A stretch of 64,000 bases of DNA from Alphaproteobacteria bacterium (GCA_015062445.1 SUUQ01000001.1:1-64000), one strand, 5' to 3'. Positions 25,786 through 36,342 are shown, counted from the first letter of the stretch. Made by a program: numbers and translations. Notes: generated from the sequence alone by a model not told the origin.

Positions 25786-26148
25786 TTATTTCTGTTTTTC
25801 GTTAATGTGCAACATTTGCAGCGCACGCGGTGGCACACCCATTATTTGGGCGCGCGCCGGATTAAATTCCAGACCAGGAATAATCACCTCGTTTGCATCT
25901 TTGATGGCATCAGGTGCAGACAAGAAACCTTTCTGAGATGAAATCACGACTGTTTCATATTCATGACCAGATGGCGTGCGTCTTAATTTGGTTAAACAAA
26001 AATAAAATTTTCTACTTTCTTTGGACTGGATAATTTCTGGAAAATAATGTTCAGTCATCCATTTGCGCAATGCAGGAATGTCATCAATTTTCCACTGAAG
26101 ATGACGCGCCCACTGGGTATCTGTCCACGTTAACTGTTCGGGTGTCAT
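25786..26148 (-). CDS. unknown 120-residue protein, tandem copy B
   Basis: 120 residues, no signal peptide or membrane segment. It shares its start (M-PEQL-WTD--WA-HL), a central K-R--PSG-E block and its exact end (LQMLHINEKQK) with the neighbouring copy A, so the two arose by duplication. The family is not recognised. The N-terminus (LTWTDTQWARHLQWKIDDIP) reads like a small helical DNA- or protein-binding module. It is 20 nt behind copy A. Confidence 0.7.
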   Translation of the reverse strand: MTPEQLTWTDTQWARHLQWKIDDIPALRKWMTEHYFPEIIQSKESRKFYFCLTKLRRTPSGHEYETVVISSQKGFLSAPDAIKDANEVIIPGLEFNPARAQIMGVPPRALQMLHINEKQK

Positions 26149-26168
26149 ATGATTCCTTTCTTTGATTA

Positions 26169-26531
26169 TTATTTCTGTTTTTCATTAATGTGCAACATTT
26201 GCAACAGTTTTGCAGGCACCTGGTGCGCGGTGGCGATATGTGGTTTTAATACTAATGATGGAACAAATGTATTATTTGTTTGCTCAATCAAGTCGTTTAA
26301 AGTTATGTCACGCGCATTAGATGTCACAATTGGAATCGAACGAAATTCGCCAGATGGCTTGTTGTGCACCATGCGTACTTCGGCATATTTTAGGCCTGTA
26401 TCTCTTTCCTGCCACAGTGCCAAGTAAAAGTTTTCAGCCAAATATTTCTTGAAACGCGGAACATCTGTGGCAGCACACCCCAGGTGTGCTGCCCATTCTT
26501 TATCCGTCCAATTTAATTGTTCTGGTTTCAT
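26169..26531 (-). CDS. unknown 120-residue protein, tandem copy A
   Basis: 120 residues, paralogue of the gene at 25786-26148 (same length, same N- and C-terminal blocks, middle diverged). It starts 9 nt after the pnp stop codon, so it is co-transcribed with pnp. It carries NKPSGEFRSIPIVTSNARDI where copy B has RTPSGHEYETVVISSQKGFL. Function is unknown; an RNA-related role is only suggested by the pnp neighbour. Confidence 0.7.
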   Translation of the reverse strand: MKPEQLNWTDKEWAAHLGCAATDVPRFKKYLAENFYLALWQERDTGLKYAEVRMVHNKPSGEFRSIPIVTSNARDITLNDLIEQTNNTFVPSLVLKPHIATAHQVPAKLLQMLHINEKQK

Positions 26532-26540
26532 TGTTCTGCC

Positions 26541-28709
26541 TTATTTCTTGATTTCGGCACCTGTCTTTTGGTCGATACCAACCATAGACATGCGGGTTTT
26601 GCCACGTTTGTCTGCCCCCAGATAGCGAACATAGACTGTGTCGCCTTCTTTGATGCCGGCATCTTCGATTTTCGCCAGACGTTCGCCTGTGATTTCAGAA
26701 ATATGTACCATGGCTTCGAATCCGTTCATGATTTTTACAAACAGACCAAAATCTTTCATGCCAGATACTGTACCTTTGTAAATCTGACCAACTTCGGGTT
26801 CCGCAACAATGTCTTTGATGCGGGCAATTGCTGCGTCTGCATCTTCTTTGCTGACCGCCATGATTTTAATGGAACCGTCATCTTCCAGGTCGATAATCGT
26901 GTTGGTTTCACGTACCAATGCCTGAATCACACTGCCGCCCTTGCCAATTACTTCACGAACCTTGTCTGGGTTGATTTTCATTGTGTATGCCTGGGGCGCA
27001 TATTCAGAAACAGATGCACGTGGCTTTTTAATCGCTTTTTCGATTTTGCCCAAAATATGCATGCGGCCATCTTTTGCCTGGGCCAGTGCACGTTCCATGA
27101 TTTCAAATGTAATTGATGTGATTTTAATATCCATCTGCAGGGCTGTGATACCCTGGTCTGTACCTGTTACCTTGAAATCCATGTCGCCCAGGTGGTCTTC
27201 GTCACCCAGGATGTCTGTCAGAATGGCATAATCATCACCTTCTTTTATCAGCCCCATGGCAATACCTGCAACGGGACGCTTCATCGGAACACCACCGTCC
27301 ATCATTGCCAATGTCGCACCACATGTGGTCGCCATAGATGATGAACCATTTGATTCCAAAATGTCAGAAACAATGCGAATCACATAGTCAAATTCACTGC
27401 GAGATGGCACCATTGGATGAACTGCACGCCATGCCAAATTACCATGACCAATTTCACGACGACCAGGCGACTTTAACCCTTTGGCTTCGCCGACTGAATA
27501 GCCAGGAAAGTTATAGTTCAAAATGAAATCACGTTCTTCGGAACCATCCAGTGATTCAATTGGCAATGCATCTTTGCCACCCCCCAATGTCAATGACACC
27601 AGGGCCTGGGTTTCGCCACGAGTAAACAGGGCAGAACCATGGGCACGTGGTAATACACCCAATTCAATTTCAATCGGACGTACGGTCTTGTTATCACGGC
27701 CGTCAATACGGGGCTTGCCCGCCAAAATATTGCCACGCATAATACGTGCAGTCAGATTTTCAATAACTTCGTCCGCCCATGATTCCAATGTAGATGCAGC
27801 ACGTTCGGATTCTGGGAATAATTCAGCAATACGTGCCTTGGCCGCCGCATGGATGTTTGCCAACGTTTCCAGACGTACCAATTTTTCTTTTATCTGCAAT
27901 GCTTCTTCGATTGCACCGGAAAACTGTTCAAAGTCGGATTGCATTTTGATTTGTTCGTCTGTCTTTTCAGGTGTTGCCCAACGTTCTTTGCCGGCACGTT
28001 CGGCCAATTCGTTTATCGCATTGATAACCGCCTGTTGTGCATCAAACCCGAATTTAACAGCACCCAATACAGTTGCTTCGTCCAATTCGCCAATTTCTGA
28101 TTCAACCATCAGAACACCGTCATGTGTCGCAGCAACAACCAGGTCCATTTCAGATTCTTCGGTCTGCTTTTTCGATGGGTTCAAGATATATTTACCATCT
28201 GCATAGCCAACACGTGCTGCACCAATTGGTCCCTGGAATGGAACACCAGATAATGCCAATGCCGCAGATGACGCAATCATTGCCAAAATGTCTGGCTGGT
28301 TAACCTTGTCATAGGAAAATACCTGGGCGATAATCTGAACCTTGTTCTTGAATGTTTCTGGGAACAGCGGACGGATTGGACGGTCAATCAGACGTGCTGT
28401 CAATGTTTCAGCAGTTGATGCCTTGCCTTCACGTCTGTCACGTGAACCTGGGATACGACCGGCAGATGCAAACTTTTCCTGATAATCAACCGTCAATGGA
28501 AAGAAATCTTGGCCTTCGACCGCAGATTTTTCCGCACAAACAGTTGCCAATACCATTGTTTCACCCAATGTTGCCAATACAGAACCGTTGGCCTGTTTTG
28601 CCATACGCCCCGTTTCCAAACGCAACGTAGTGTCGCCGTATGGAATTTCAACAACAATTGGATTATTTAATTTTGCTTTTTCTTCTTTCTTGAATAAACC
28701 AAATACCAT
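26541..28709 (-). CDS. pnp: polynucleotide phosphorylase
   Basis: 722 residues. Two RNase PH-like domains (~10-230 and ~320-550) flank an all-alpha PNPase region, then a KH domain (INPDKVREVIGKGGSVIQAL, ~560-610) and an S1 domain (GQIYKGTVSGMKDFGLFVKI, ~625-690). The GSSSMATTCGATLAMMDGGV block is the catalytic core. It degrades RNA 3' to 5' phosphorolytically. A CAGGAGA Shine-Dalgarno precedes the ATG. In most relatives rpsO lies directly upstream; here rpsO is 18 kb away and infB is upstream instead. Confidence 0.98.
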   Translation of the reverse strand: MVFGLFKKEEKAKLNNPIVVEIPYGDTTLRLETGRMAKQANGSVLATLGETMVLATVCAEKSAVEGQDFFPLTVDYQEKFASAGRIPGSRDRREGKASTAETLTARLIDRPIRPLFPETFKNKVQIIAQVFSYDKVNQPDILAMIASSAALALSGVPFQGPIGAARVGYADGKYILNPSKKQTEESEMDLVVAATHDGVLMVESEIGELDEATVLGAVKFGFDAQQAVINAINELAERAGKERWATPEKTDEQIKMQSDFEQFSGAIEEALQIKEKLVRLETLANIHAAAKARIAELFPESERAASTLESWADEVIENLTARIMRGNILAGKPRIDGRDNKTVRPIEIELGVLPRAHGSALFTRGETQALVSLTLGGGKDALPIESLDGSEERDFILNYNFPGYSVGEAKGLKSPGRREIGHGNLAWRAVHPMVPSRSEFDYVIRIVSDILESNGSSSMATTCGATLAMMDGGVPMKRPVAGIAMGLIKEGDDYAILTDILGDEDHLGDMDFKVTGTDQGITALQMDIKITSITFEIMERALAQAKDGRMHILGKIEKAIKKPRASVSEYAPQAYTMKINPDKVREVIGKGGSVIQALVRETNTIIDLEDDGSIKIMAVSKEDADAAIARIKDIVAEPEVGQIYKGTVSGMKDFGLFVKIMNGFEAMVHISEITGERLAKIEDAGIKEGDTVYVRYLGADKRGKTRMSMVGIDQKTGAEIKK

Positions 28710-28821
28710 TTTTGTTTTCTCCTGATGTTTATTTATGTTTCTTGTATTCGCAAAGAAAAATTATTCATTCCTGGGTTCTGAAAAAAACACAGAAAAGAAC
28801 AATTTCTTCTTTGCCCCATGA

Positions 28822-28849
28822 ATTATAAAGCATATTTCAATCATTTCAA
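28822..28849 (-). promoter_or_regulatory. pnp promoter
   Basis: Minus strand: TTGAAA (28844-28849), 16-nt spacer, TATAAT (28822-28827). It starts transcription near 28815, leaving a ~105-nt leader, so pnp has its own promoter after the infB terminator. Confidence 0.55.
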
Positions 28850-28862
28850 GTGCAAAGCCAAG

Positions 28863-28888
28863 AAAAAACCCGCCAGATGGCGGGGATT
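28863..28888 (-). terminator. terminator of the nusA-infB unit
   Basis: A CCCCGCCATCTGGCGGG stem followed by TTTTTT on the minus strand, just after the infB stop at 28891. Confidence 0.8.
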
Positions 28889-28890
28889 AG

Positions 28891-31314
28891 TTATATCTGG
28901 GCACGAACTTCTTCAACCTCGTAGCATTCAACACGGTCGCCCTCTTTCAAGTCATTATACTTGTCAAACGACATACCGAATTCAACACCACCAGATACTT
29001 CTTTGACTTCGTTCTTTTCACGACGAAGTTGTCCAATTTTGCCGTCGTAAATTACAACATTGTTACGCAGCAGACGTACATAGGCATCTTTCTTAATCAC
29101 ACCTTCGGTCATGCGACAGCCCGCAACACGCACACCCTTGCCCACGGTGAACAAGGCAATAACATCCGCATAGCCGATAAAGGTTTCATGCTTTTCAGGT
29201 GCCAATTTACCAGACAAGATTTCTTTCAATTCGTCTGTGATACGATATACAACACTGTGATAGCGGATATCAACACCGTTACCACGTGCCATATCACGAA
29301 CAGTCGAATCTGCACGGACATTAAACGCAATAATCACCGCACCAGATGCAGTCGCCAGACGAATGTCGCCTTCGGTAATCTGGCCAACACCAGATGACAA
29401 TAATTCAACACCAACTTTGTCTGTGTTGATTTCTTTGACCATGTCTGAAATCGCTTCGACAGAACCTTGGACGTCGGCACGCAAGATTATTGGCAATATC
29501 AACTTTTTCGTTTCGTCACGTTTGGCAAACAATTCTTCCAGGGACGAACGTTTGACTGCGTTTGCTTTGTCCTTGGCCTTTTGCGTGCGATAGGCCGCAA
29601 CTTCACGGGTTTGGGCTTCGGTCTGCATAACACGCAATTCGTCCCCTGCCCCAGGTACACTGTTCAGCCCCAGCACAACCGCAGGTTGACCAGGTTTGAC
29701 AGACTTTACACGTTCGCCAGATGAATTTATCAATCCACGCACACGACCAAATGTTTCGCCAACAACAAACACATCGCCAATCTTTAAGGTGCCTTGACGC
29801 ATTAAAACAGTTGCAACCGCACCCAGCCCCTTTTCCTGTTTGGCTTCGACCACATAGGCGACGGCTGACATGTCTGGATCGGCCTTTAGATCCATCATTT
29901 CGGCCTGCAGCAGGATGGCCTCTTCCAATTTATCCAAACCAATACGTTTGGTGGCAGAAATTTCAACACACTGGACGTCACCCCCCATTTCTTCAACCTG
30001 AACTTCTTGCTGTAACAGGTCTGTTTTTACACGCATCGGGTTCGCTTCGGGCAGGTCAATCTTGTTAATTGCAACAATAAATGGAACGTTCGCAGCACGA
30101 ATGTGATTTATCGCCTCGATCGTTTGGGGCATAATCGAATCATTTGCCGCAACAACCAGCACAACAATGTCTGCCATCTGGGCACCACGGGCACGCATCG
30201 CAGTAAATGTTTCATGCCCAGGGGTATCCAAGAATGTTATCATTTGACCGGACTGGGTCTTAACCTCGTACGATGATACGTGCTGGGTAATACCACCCGC
30301 TTCGCCGGCGGCAACGTTTGCATTGCGGAACGCATCCAACAATGATGTTTTACCATGGTCTACATGTCCCACAACCGTTACAACCGGGGCACGTGGCTTC
30401 ATATTTTCTGGATTTGGTTCACGTTCCAATATTTCTGCATAGGGCTTCATCTCGACACGTTTGACCGTTGCACCAAATTCACCCGCAATCAATTCTGCAG
30501 TATCGGCATCAATAGACTGATTCACAGATACCATCATGCCCATTTCCATTAATTTCTTGATAACGTTGCCAGATTTTTCAGCCATCGCAGCTGCCAAATC
30601 TTTCACTGTTATTGTATCCCCCAGGGAAACAACACGTTCAACCTTTTGCGGGGCAGAAAACACGGCACGCGCCTTTTCACGGAAACGTTTCAGGGATGCT
30701 TCGGAACGACGACGGTTCGCACCACGAATTCCAATTTCATCACCGTCGTCGCCATCACCCAGAACAATGTCATGCAAATGGATTTTGCCGGATTTTTTGA
30801 AATCTTTTTTGGAATTATTGAACCTGGATGACCGATTGTCTTCTTCGTCAGAATTACGGTTATTCTTGCGACTGGCACCCGCAACAGCATTGTTGGTAAA
30901 TACCTTGGGCTGGGGGGCGGCTTTTGCCTTTTGGGTATTTTCAGATGGCGCAACAGACACAGAATCAGGTTCTGTAACATATGCCGCATTTTCACGGGCC
31001 GCCAACTGTGATTTTACCTGTTGGTATTCACGATTTTCACGTTCTATTTCTGCGTCACGTGCCTGACGGGCCGCTTCTTCGGCGGCAAGACGCTGTTTGC
31101 GTTCTTCTTCACGGGCACGGGCCGCAGCCAATACCGCACGCAACTTTTCATCAGATGCATTGCGGGACGGCGCCACAGGGGCCGCAGGTTCTTCACGTAA
31201 TTCCTTGCTGCCGGGGGCAACAACACGACGACGGCGTTCGACGAACACCGCATCGCCTTTTTTGCTGCGTACCGCATCAGTTGTAACAGATTTTCCAAGT
31301 GTTAATGTCGCCAT
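28891..31314 (-). CDS. infB: translation initiation factor IF-2
   Basis: 807 residues. A long charged, low-complexity N-terminus includes a predicted helix of Ala/Glu/Arg repeats (~60-110). It is followed by the IF2-N domain ([20 protein letters not shown], ~235-280) and the GTPase with G1 GHVDHGKT (around 315-325), G3 DTPGHE, G4 NKID and a SATK-type G5. Then come the IF-2 domains II to IV with the initiator-tRNA-binding C-terminus. It brings formyl-Met-tRNA to the 30S subunit. It follows nusA by 41 nt; the ylxR gene usually between them is missing. Confidence 0.98.
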   Translation of the reverse strand: MATLTLGKSVTTDAVRSKKGDAVFVERRRRVVAPGSKELREEPAAPVAPSRNASDEKLRAVLAAARAREEERKQRLAAEEAARQARDAEIERENREYQQVKSQLAARENAAYVTEPDSVSVAPSENTQKAKAAPQPKVFTNNAVAGASRKNNRNSDEEDNRSSRFNNSKKDFKKSGKIHLHDIVLGDGDDGDEIGIRGANRRRSEASLKRFREKARAVFSAPQKVERVVSLGDTITVKDLAAAMAEKSGNVIKKLMEMGMMVSVNQSIDADTAELIAGEFGATVKRVEMKPYAEILEREPNPENMKPRAPVVTVVGHVDHGKTSLLDAFRNANVAAGEAGGITQHVSSYEVKTQSGQMITFLDTPGHETFTAMRARGAQMADIVVLVVAANDSIMPQTIEAINHIRAANVPFIVAINKIDLPEANPMRVKTDLLQQEVQVEEMGGDVQCVEISATKRIGLDKLEEAILLQAEMMDLKADPDMSAVAYVVEAKQEKGLGAVATVLMRQGTLKIGDVFVVGETFGRVRGLINSSGERVKSVKPGQPAVVLGLNSVPGAGDELRVMQTEAQTREVAAYRTQKAKDKANAVKRSSLEELFAKRDETKKLILPIILRADVQGSVEAISDMVKEINTDKVGVELLSSGVGQITEGDIRLATASGAVIIAFNVRADSTVRDMARGNGVDIRYHSVVYRITDELKEILSGKLAPEKHETFIGYADVIALFTVGKGVRVAGCRMTEGVIKKDAYVRLLRNNVVIYDGKIGQLRREKNEVKEVSGGVEFGMSFDKYNDLKEGDRVECYEVEEVRAQI

Positions 31315-31355
31315 ATAAACAATCCCTGTTTGTGTTGTTTGTTATATTCCTGTTA

Positions 31356-32960
31356 TTATTCTTGGTCCTGGGCAATATTGTATGCCAGTTCACGGGCCTT
31401 CATAATAACACGTCCCGCCAAACGATATGACATTGTGTCTTCACCCAAGATTTCAACCAATTCATCTGTCGATAAATCCGCCAAATCAGTCAATGTCTTG
31501 ATGCCCGCCTGGCCCAGTTTCATAATGGTTGGACGTTTGATAAAGTCAAATGTCAACAAATCATCTGTCATGCCAATCGCATGGCCTGCATCCAGATAAT
31601 CTGTTTCAATTTTGTTCAGATATGCTTTCGCACGTGTTTGCAGTTCTGTCGCCAGTTCTGTGTTAAAGCCCTCGATGCTTTCCAATTCAGACAATTCAAC
31701 AAAGGCAATTTCTTCGACGGAACGGAAACCTTCGGTAATCAATAACTGGGCAATCATTTCGTCGACATCCAGCGCACCAATAAACAGCTCTGTCTTTTCT
31801 TTGAATTCTTTGGCACGGTTTTCTTGTTCTTGGGCTTCGTTCACGACATCAATGTGCCAGCCAGTTAACTGGGATGCCAGGCGAACGTTTTGACCACGAC
31901 GACCGATTGCCTTGGACTGTTCTTCTTCGCTGACGACAACGACTGCCTTGTGCGTGTCTTCGTCAACAATGATTTTTGCAACCTTGGCTGGCTGCATCGC
32001 ATTGACAATGTATGCAGCGGGATCTTCGGAATATGGAATAACGTCAATCTTTTCACCGTGACATTCGTTAATTACTTCCTGGATACGAGACCCCTTCATA
32101 CCAACGGTCATACCAACGGCATCCAACGATGGGTCTGTTGCTTCGACTGCAATCTTGGCATGAGAACCAGGATCACGGGCAACAGATTTAATCTTAATCA
32201 AACCTTCGTAAATTTCTGGAACAGACTGGACAAACAGTTTTTCCATAAACAGCGGATGTGTACGGGTTACAAAAATCTGGGGTCCTGTGTTTGAACGAAC
32301 GACATCCAGAACCAATACACGGGTGTCGTTCACCCCCTTGGAACCATGTCCGTCATCCTGGGATGATGGTTTTAAAATTTCACCAGGAATAATTTCACTG
32401 CTTTTCAAGTAACCTTCGGCACGATAGGCAGGTTTGTTTTCAGAATCACGATATTCGCCAATACCAACAACAACATTATTGCCAAATTCTGAACGAATTA
32501 CCTTGGCATTTAGGATTTCTCCAATTTTGTCTTTGTATTCTTCGTATTCACGTTCTTTGGATGCGTCACGCACACGGGTCGCAATTATCTGTTTTGCCAT
32601 CTGGAATGCCATGCGGCCAAATTCTGGTTCTGGCAATGCGTCTTCGACAACGTCACCAACAGATGGGTTGGACGAATACTTTTTCGCCTGGGCAACAGTT
32701 AACATTGTATGCGGGTCATATTCATCACCCGCAGATTCTGGCGATTCAATTACTGTAAATAAACGCTTGACATGGATAGTACCGTCTTTGCGGTCAATCT
32801 TGGCTGCGATATTAAATTCTTCGCCATATTTATGCTTGGCAATTTTGGCAATCGCTGCTTCCAGACCTTCGAATACGATTTCACGATCAATTAATTTCTT
32901 GCGTGCCAATGATTCTATTTCCAGTAACAAATCCTGACGTGGCATGGATACAAAAGACAT
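31356..32960 (-). CDS. nusA: transcription elongation factor NusA
   Basis: 534 residues. The N-terminal RNA-polymerase-binding domain (to ~125), an S1 domain (~135-200), two KH domains (VGMKGSRIQEVINECHGEKI, KAIGRRGQNVRLASQLTGW) and a C-terminal acidic repeat region with helix-hairpin-helix-like motifs (EGFRSVEEIAFVELSELESI, GIKTLTDLADLSTDELVEIL) can be followed in order. It controls pausing, termination and rRNA antitermination. In most bacteria rimP precedes it; here the neighbour on that side is the divergent lpxD, so rimP is absent from the operon. Confidence 0.97.
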   Translation of the reverse strand: MSFVSMPRQDLLLEIESLARKKLIDREIVFEGLEAAIAKIAKHKYGEEFNIAAKIDRKDGTIHVKRLFTVIESPESAGDEYDPHTMLTVAQAKKYSSNPSVGDVVEDALPEPEFGRMAFQMAKQIIATRVRDASKEREYEEYKDKIGEILNAKVIRSEFGNNVVVGIGEYRDSENKPAYRAEGYLKSSEIIPGEILKPSSQDDGHGSKGVNDTRVLVLDVVRSNTGPQIFVTRTHPLFMEKLFVQSVPEIYEGLIKIKSVARDPGSHAKIAVEATDPSLDAVGMTVGMKGSRIQEVINECHGEKIDVIPYSEDPAAYIVNAMQPAKVAKIIVDEDTHKAVVVVSEEEQSKAIGRRGQNVRLASQLTGWHIDVVNEAQEQENRAKEFKEKTELFIGALDVDEMIAQLLITEGFRSVEEIAFVELSELESIEGFNTELATELQTRAKAYLNKIETDYLDAGHAIGMTDDLLTFDFIKRPTIMKLGQAGIKTLTDLADLSTDELVEILGEDTMSYRLAGRVIMKARELAYNIAQDQE

Positions 32961-32999
32961 TTATCTACTCCTTTGCGTTGTTTAGATGTCTTATTGAAA

Positions 33000-33030
33000 G
33001 AGCGGGGTTTTTTTCGACCCCGCCCTTAAA
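33000..33030 (-). other. hairpin in the nusA leader
   Basis: GCGGGGT pairs with ACCCCGC (33002-33008 against 33017-33023) around an A-rich loop, 40-65 nt upstream of the nusA start. It has no T-run on the minus strand in the right place, so it is not a plain terminator. It may stabilise or regulate the nusA mRNA; this is a guess from position. Confidence 0.45.
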
Positions 33031-33054
33031 AAAAACTATTTAAGAACACTGATT

Positions 33055-33082
33055 ATTATAAACCCGAATCGAAAAAACGCAA
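33055..33082 (-). promoter_or_regulatory. nusA promoter
   Basis: Minus strand: TTGCGT (33077-33082), 16-nt spacer, TATAAT (33055-33060). The start is near 33048, giving an ~88-nt leader that contains the hairpin at 33000-33030. Confidence 0.5.
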
Positions 33083-33132
33083 GTAAAAAACCACATTTAT
33101 ATAAATTTGTGGAATATGTGTTTTTTTTTATC

Positions 33133-33138
33133 TATAAT
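33133..33138 (+). promoter_or_regulatory. lpxD -10 box, leaderless start
   Basis: TATAAT at 33133-33138 lies 9 nt before the ATG at 33148. I see no clear -35 and no Shine-Dalgarno sequence, so transcription likely begins within a few nt of the start codon. Confidence 0.5.
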
Positions 33139-33147
33139 CGGTTCACT

Positions 33148-34191
33148 ATGATGAAAGCAATTAAATCCTTGTTCATGCCGGCGGCAAGTAAAACAACAGC
33201 AGGCGAATTGGCAAAAAAATTTGGACTGGAACTGCGGGGAAATGCAAGTGAACCTGTGCGGGGGGTCGCCCCAATCGCAGACGCAAAACCAGGTCAGTTG
33301 GCATTCTATTCAACAGAACAGAACAGCAATGCATTCAAAATATTGCCAATCGAAGTTCTGCAAAAAACACGGGCAACTGTTATCTTGGTTCAACCAGAAC
33401 AGGCAAAGCATGCACCAAAAAATGCAACACTGTTGGTGACAGACAGCCCACGTGGAAATATCGTAAAAATACTGGGCGAAATCTATCGTGAAAAACCACG
33501 TTTCGGTATCAGCAAAAATGCACATATCGAACGGGGGGTCTTTTTCAGAAAAAAAAGACAGACCTATGTTGGTCAGTTCGCAACGATTGAACGGGGCGCC
33601 GTTATCGAACCAGGCGCAAAAATTTACCCGTACGCATATATCGGACGAAATGTCGTTATCGGTAAAAATACCATCGTTCAAACAGGGGCACATATTGAAA
33701 ACGCAACTATCGGGGCAGACAGTGTCATTAATGCAGGTGCAGTTATCGGTAAAGACGGTTTCGGATACACACGACAAAATGGAAAAAATATCTTTATCCC
33801 ACATGTCGGTCGGGTGGTGATTGGCGAACGTGTGTCTGTGGGGGCAAACACATGTATCGACCGTGGCGCAATGACAGATACCCAGGTTGGTGATGGTACA
33901 AAAATTGATAATCTGTGTCAGATTGCACATGGGGTTATTGTTGGCAAGGAATGTTTCTTGGCCAGTGGGGTCGGTTTGGCTGGCGGGGTTGTTATTGGTG
34001 ATCGGGCATTGCTGGGCGGACATGTCGGGGTGGCAAATGGTGTACATATCGGAAATGATGCGTCTGTCGGGGCAAACAGTGGTGTGTTCCGCAATATCCC
34101 AGACGGAGAATCACACATGGGGTATCCTGCGGGCCCAGGAATGGAATTTATGCGACACTATGCATGGTTAAAAAAACAAACAAAAAAATAA
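33148..34191 (+). CDS. lpxD: UDP-3-O-acylglucosamine N-acyltransferase
   Basis: 347 residues. The N-terminal uridine-binding domain ([20 protein letters not shown], ~30-110) leads into a left-handed beta helix of hexapeptide repeats (~115-310) with the catalytic His in [12 protein letters not shown]. It adds the second 3-hydroxyacyl chain in lipid A synthesis. I take the ATG at 33148 because upstream residues include an F-rich run that overlaps the promoter. fabZ follows 24 nt later; lpxA and lpxB, often next in line, are absent. Confidence 0.95.
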   Translation: MMKAIKSLFMPAASKTTAGELAKKFGLELRGNASEPVRGVAPIADAKPGQLAFYSTEQNSNAFKILPIEVLQKTRATVILVQPEQAKHAPKNATLLVTDSPRGNIVKILGEIYREKPRFGISKNAHIERGVFFRKKRQTYVGQFATIERGAVIEPGAKIYPYAYIGRNVVIGKNTIVQTGAHIENATIGADSVINAGAVIGKDGFGYTRQNGKNIFIPHVGRVVIGERVSVGANTCIDRGAMTDTQVGDGTKIDNLCQIAHGVIVGKECFLASGVGLAGGVVIGDRALLGGHVGVANGVHIGNDASVGANSGVFRNIPDGESHMGYPAGPGMEFMRHYAWLKKQTKK

Positions 34192-34215
34192 ATCTGTAAA
34201 AAAAACGGTGATAAC

Positions 34216-34656
34216 ATGTTTGATGCAAAATATATCGAAAATATCATACCACATCGGGGACATATGCGACTGGTTGATGAAATTCGTGAATACAATGACA
34301 CCAGTGCAGTTGGTGTGAAATATGTGCGTGATGATGAATTTTGGTGTGAAGGACACTTTCCAGGTAATCCAATTATGCCAGGTGTCCTGCAGGTAGAGGC
34401 ATTGGCACAAACCGCATGCTTTGTCGCATTCAAGCGGTTAAGCGACGAAGAACGAAAGGATATGCTGGGGTACTTTACCACAATGGAAAAGATTAAGTTT
34501 TCGCACATGGTGCGACCGGGGGATAAACTGGAACTGCACGTGGAATTGATTATGACCAAAATGCAACTGTATAAATTTCACGGTATCGCATTTGTGGGCG
34601 GAAAAAAGGTCGCAGAATCAACATTTACCGCCGTTCTGCAAAAAGTTCAAAAATAA
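34216..34656 (+). CDS. fabZ: 3-hydroxyacyl-ACP dehydratase FabZ
   Basis: 146 residues, a single hot-dog fold. The catalytic pair is seen as His in IIPHRGHMRLVDEI and Glu in MPGVLQVEALAQTA; the EGHFPGNPIMPG motif is exact. It dehydrates 3-hydroxyacyl-ACP in fatty-acid synthesis and competes with LpxA/LpxD for substrate, which explains its place behind lpxD. Confidence 0.96.
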   Translation: MFDAKYIENIIPHRGHMRLVDEIREYNDTSAVGVKYVRDDEFWCEGHFPGNPIMPGVLQVEALAQTACFVAFKRLSDEERKDMLGYFTTMEKIKFSHMVRPGDKLELHVELIMTKMQLYKFHGIAFVGGKKVAESTFTAVLQKVQK

Positions 34657-34663
34657 CAGCAAT

Positions 34664-34690
34664 AAAAAATCCCCATTTCGGGGATTTCTT
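34664..34690. terminator. bidirectional terminator
   Basis: An AAAAAATCCCCATTTCGGGG / ATTTCTT hairpin between the convergent fabZ and pyrG genes. Confidence 0.85.
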
Positions 34691-36263
34691 ATTTCCGATT
34701 CCGCATCGCGGCGGCAATAAATGCATTGAACATTGGGTGGCCAGTATAGGGACCAGACTGGAATTCTGGATGAAACTGGCCAGCAATGAAGAACGGGTGA
34801 TTTTTCAATTCGATAATTTCAGGCAATTTACCGTCTGGACTGCGACCAGATATTATCATACCGGCATCTGCAAACCGCCCAGCCAGCGATATATCCATTT
34901 CATAGCGATGACGATGACGTTCGGATATGCTGGTCGTTCCAAACACCCTGTGTGCCAATGTGTCGGGGGTTATTTCACACGGATATGCGCCTAAACGCAA
35001 TGTGCCACCGTAATTTTCCGAATCATGGTCAGACATTATGCCGATAACAGGGGTGCAATCCTTGGTAAACTCGGTCGAGTTTGCGTTTTCAATTCCCAAT
35101 ACATTGCGGGCAAATTCTATAACTGCAACCTGCATCCCCAGGCATATCCCCATATAAGGGACATTATTTTCACGGGCAAAGCGGGCGGCGGCAATCTTGC
35201 CTTCAACACCACGAGAACCAAAACCGCCAGGAACCAAAATGCCATCCATGTCAGAACACATATCAGGTGAAAAACTTTCTGCGTCCAGTTTATGCAATTT
35301 CACATGGACATTATTTTGAATACCGGCATGGAACAAGGCCTCGTTCAATGATTTATAGGCATCGGGAACATTAAAGTATTTGCCAACAACACCAATGTTG
35401 ACCGTTGGTAAATGGGCCGACAGATAATTTTCAATCCGTTCAAATCGGGTCATGTCCCCACGGGCATGTGGCAAATCAAAATGGTCTGCGATTATGTCAA
35501 AGACATGCTGGGATTCATAGGCCAGTGGGATTTTATAGATATTGTCTACATCAATGCCGCTGATAACACTTTTGGCGGGCAGATTGCAGAACATGCCTAT
35601 TTTGTCCCGCTCGGCCGGGGTCAACATGCGAGGGGTACGAACAATCAGCATATCTGCCTGAATCCCGTTTTCCAACAATTCACGGGCAGACATTTGGGTT
35701 GGCTTGGTCTTTAATTCGCCAGACTTTTCCAAATATGGTGCCAGGGTTAAATGCACAAACATAACATTGCGGCGACCTACATCGTTGGCAAACTGACGTA
35801 TGGATTCCAAAAATATCTTGCCTTCGATATCACCAACAGTACCACCAATTTCACAAACGACAAAGTCTGTATCAGTTGGGGCAGAAATGTATTCTTTTAT
35901 CTTGTTCGATACGTGCGGTATCATTTGCACCGTCGCCCCCAGATAGTCGCCATGACGTTCTGCGTTCAGAACATCCCAATAGATGCGCCCCCCAGACACA
36001 GAATCGTTGCGTGACAGGCGTGCACCCAAAAAACGTTCATAATACCCCAAATCCAAATCAGTTTCATACCCATCATTGGTGACATATACTTCGCCATGCT
36101 GGAACGGCGACATTGTGCCCGGGTCTATGTTCAGGTACGGGTCAAATTTCCGTGCATGAACCGTATATCCACGTGATTGAAGAAGGGCGCCGCAACCCGC
36201 CGCTGCAACGCCCTTGCCAAGACTTGACACAACACCACCAGTTATAAATATATATTTCGCCAT
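34689..36263 (-). CDS. pyrG: CTP synthase
   Basis: 524 residues. The N-terminal synthase domain begins KYIFITGGVVSSLGKGVAAA and contains the CEIGGTVGDIEG block. The C-terminal class-I glutamine amidotransferase has the nucleophile Cys in YMGICLGMQ and a catalytic His/Glu pair in FHPEFQS. It makes CTP from UTP, glutamine and ATP. I start at the ATG at 36263, which has an AGGGGGC in front; a further upstream start would add 12 residues that the family lacks. Confidence 0.98.
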   Translation of the reverse strand: MAKYIFITGGVVSSLGKGVAAAGCGALLQSRGYTVHARKFDPYLNIDPGTMSPFQHGEVYVTNDGYETDLDLGYYERFLGARLSRNDSVSGGRIYWDVLNAERHGDYLGATVQMIPHVSNKIKEYISAPTDTDFVVCEIGGTVGDIEGKIFLESIRQFANDVGRRNVMFVHLTLAPYLEKSGELKTKPTQMSARELLENGIQADMLIVRTPRMLTPAERDKIGMFCNLPAKSVISGIDVDNIYKIPLAYESQHVFDIIADHFDLPHARGDMTRFERIENYLSAHLPTVNIGVVGKYFNVPDAYKSLNEALFHAGIQNNVHVKLHKLDAESFSPDMCSDMDGILVPGGFGSRGVEGKIAAARFARENNVPYMGICLGMQVAVIEFARNVLGIENANSTEFTKDCTPVIGIMSDHDSENYGGTLRLGAYPCEITPDTLAHRVFGTTSISERHRHRYEMDISLAGRFADAGMIISGRSPDGKLPEIIELKNHPFFIAGQFHPEFQSGPYTGHPMFNAFIAAAMRNRK

Positions 36264-36306
36264 AAAAGTGCCCCCTTTATGTAATGATATCTTAGGCAAT
36301 TTTTAA

Positions 36307-36336
36307 TTGCGGTGCAATGAAATAAATTCCTATACT
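36307..36336 (+). promoter_or_regulatory. comEC promoter, leaderless start
   Basis: TTGCGG (36307-36312), 18-nt spacer, TATACT (36331-36336). The ATG at 36343 is 6 nt after the -10, at the expected transcription start. Confidence 0.6.
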
Positions 36337-36342
36337 GGGGGT

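Noticed and set aside
33000-33030. Terminator between nusA and lpxD
   Set aside because: The hairpin has no T-run in the right position on either strand, and both neighbours start here (divergent), so there is no transcript to terminate. I list it as a leader hairpin.
36264-36299. Upstream start for pyrG
   Set aside because: The 12 added residues are unlike the CTP synthase N-terminus, and AGGGGGC sits correctly before the ATG at 36263.
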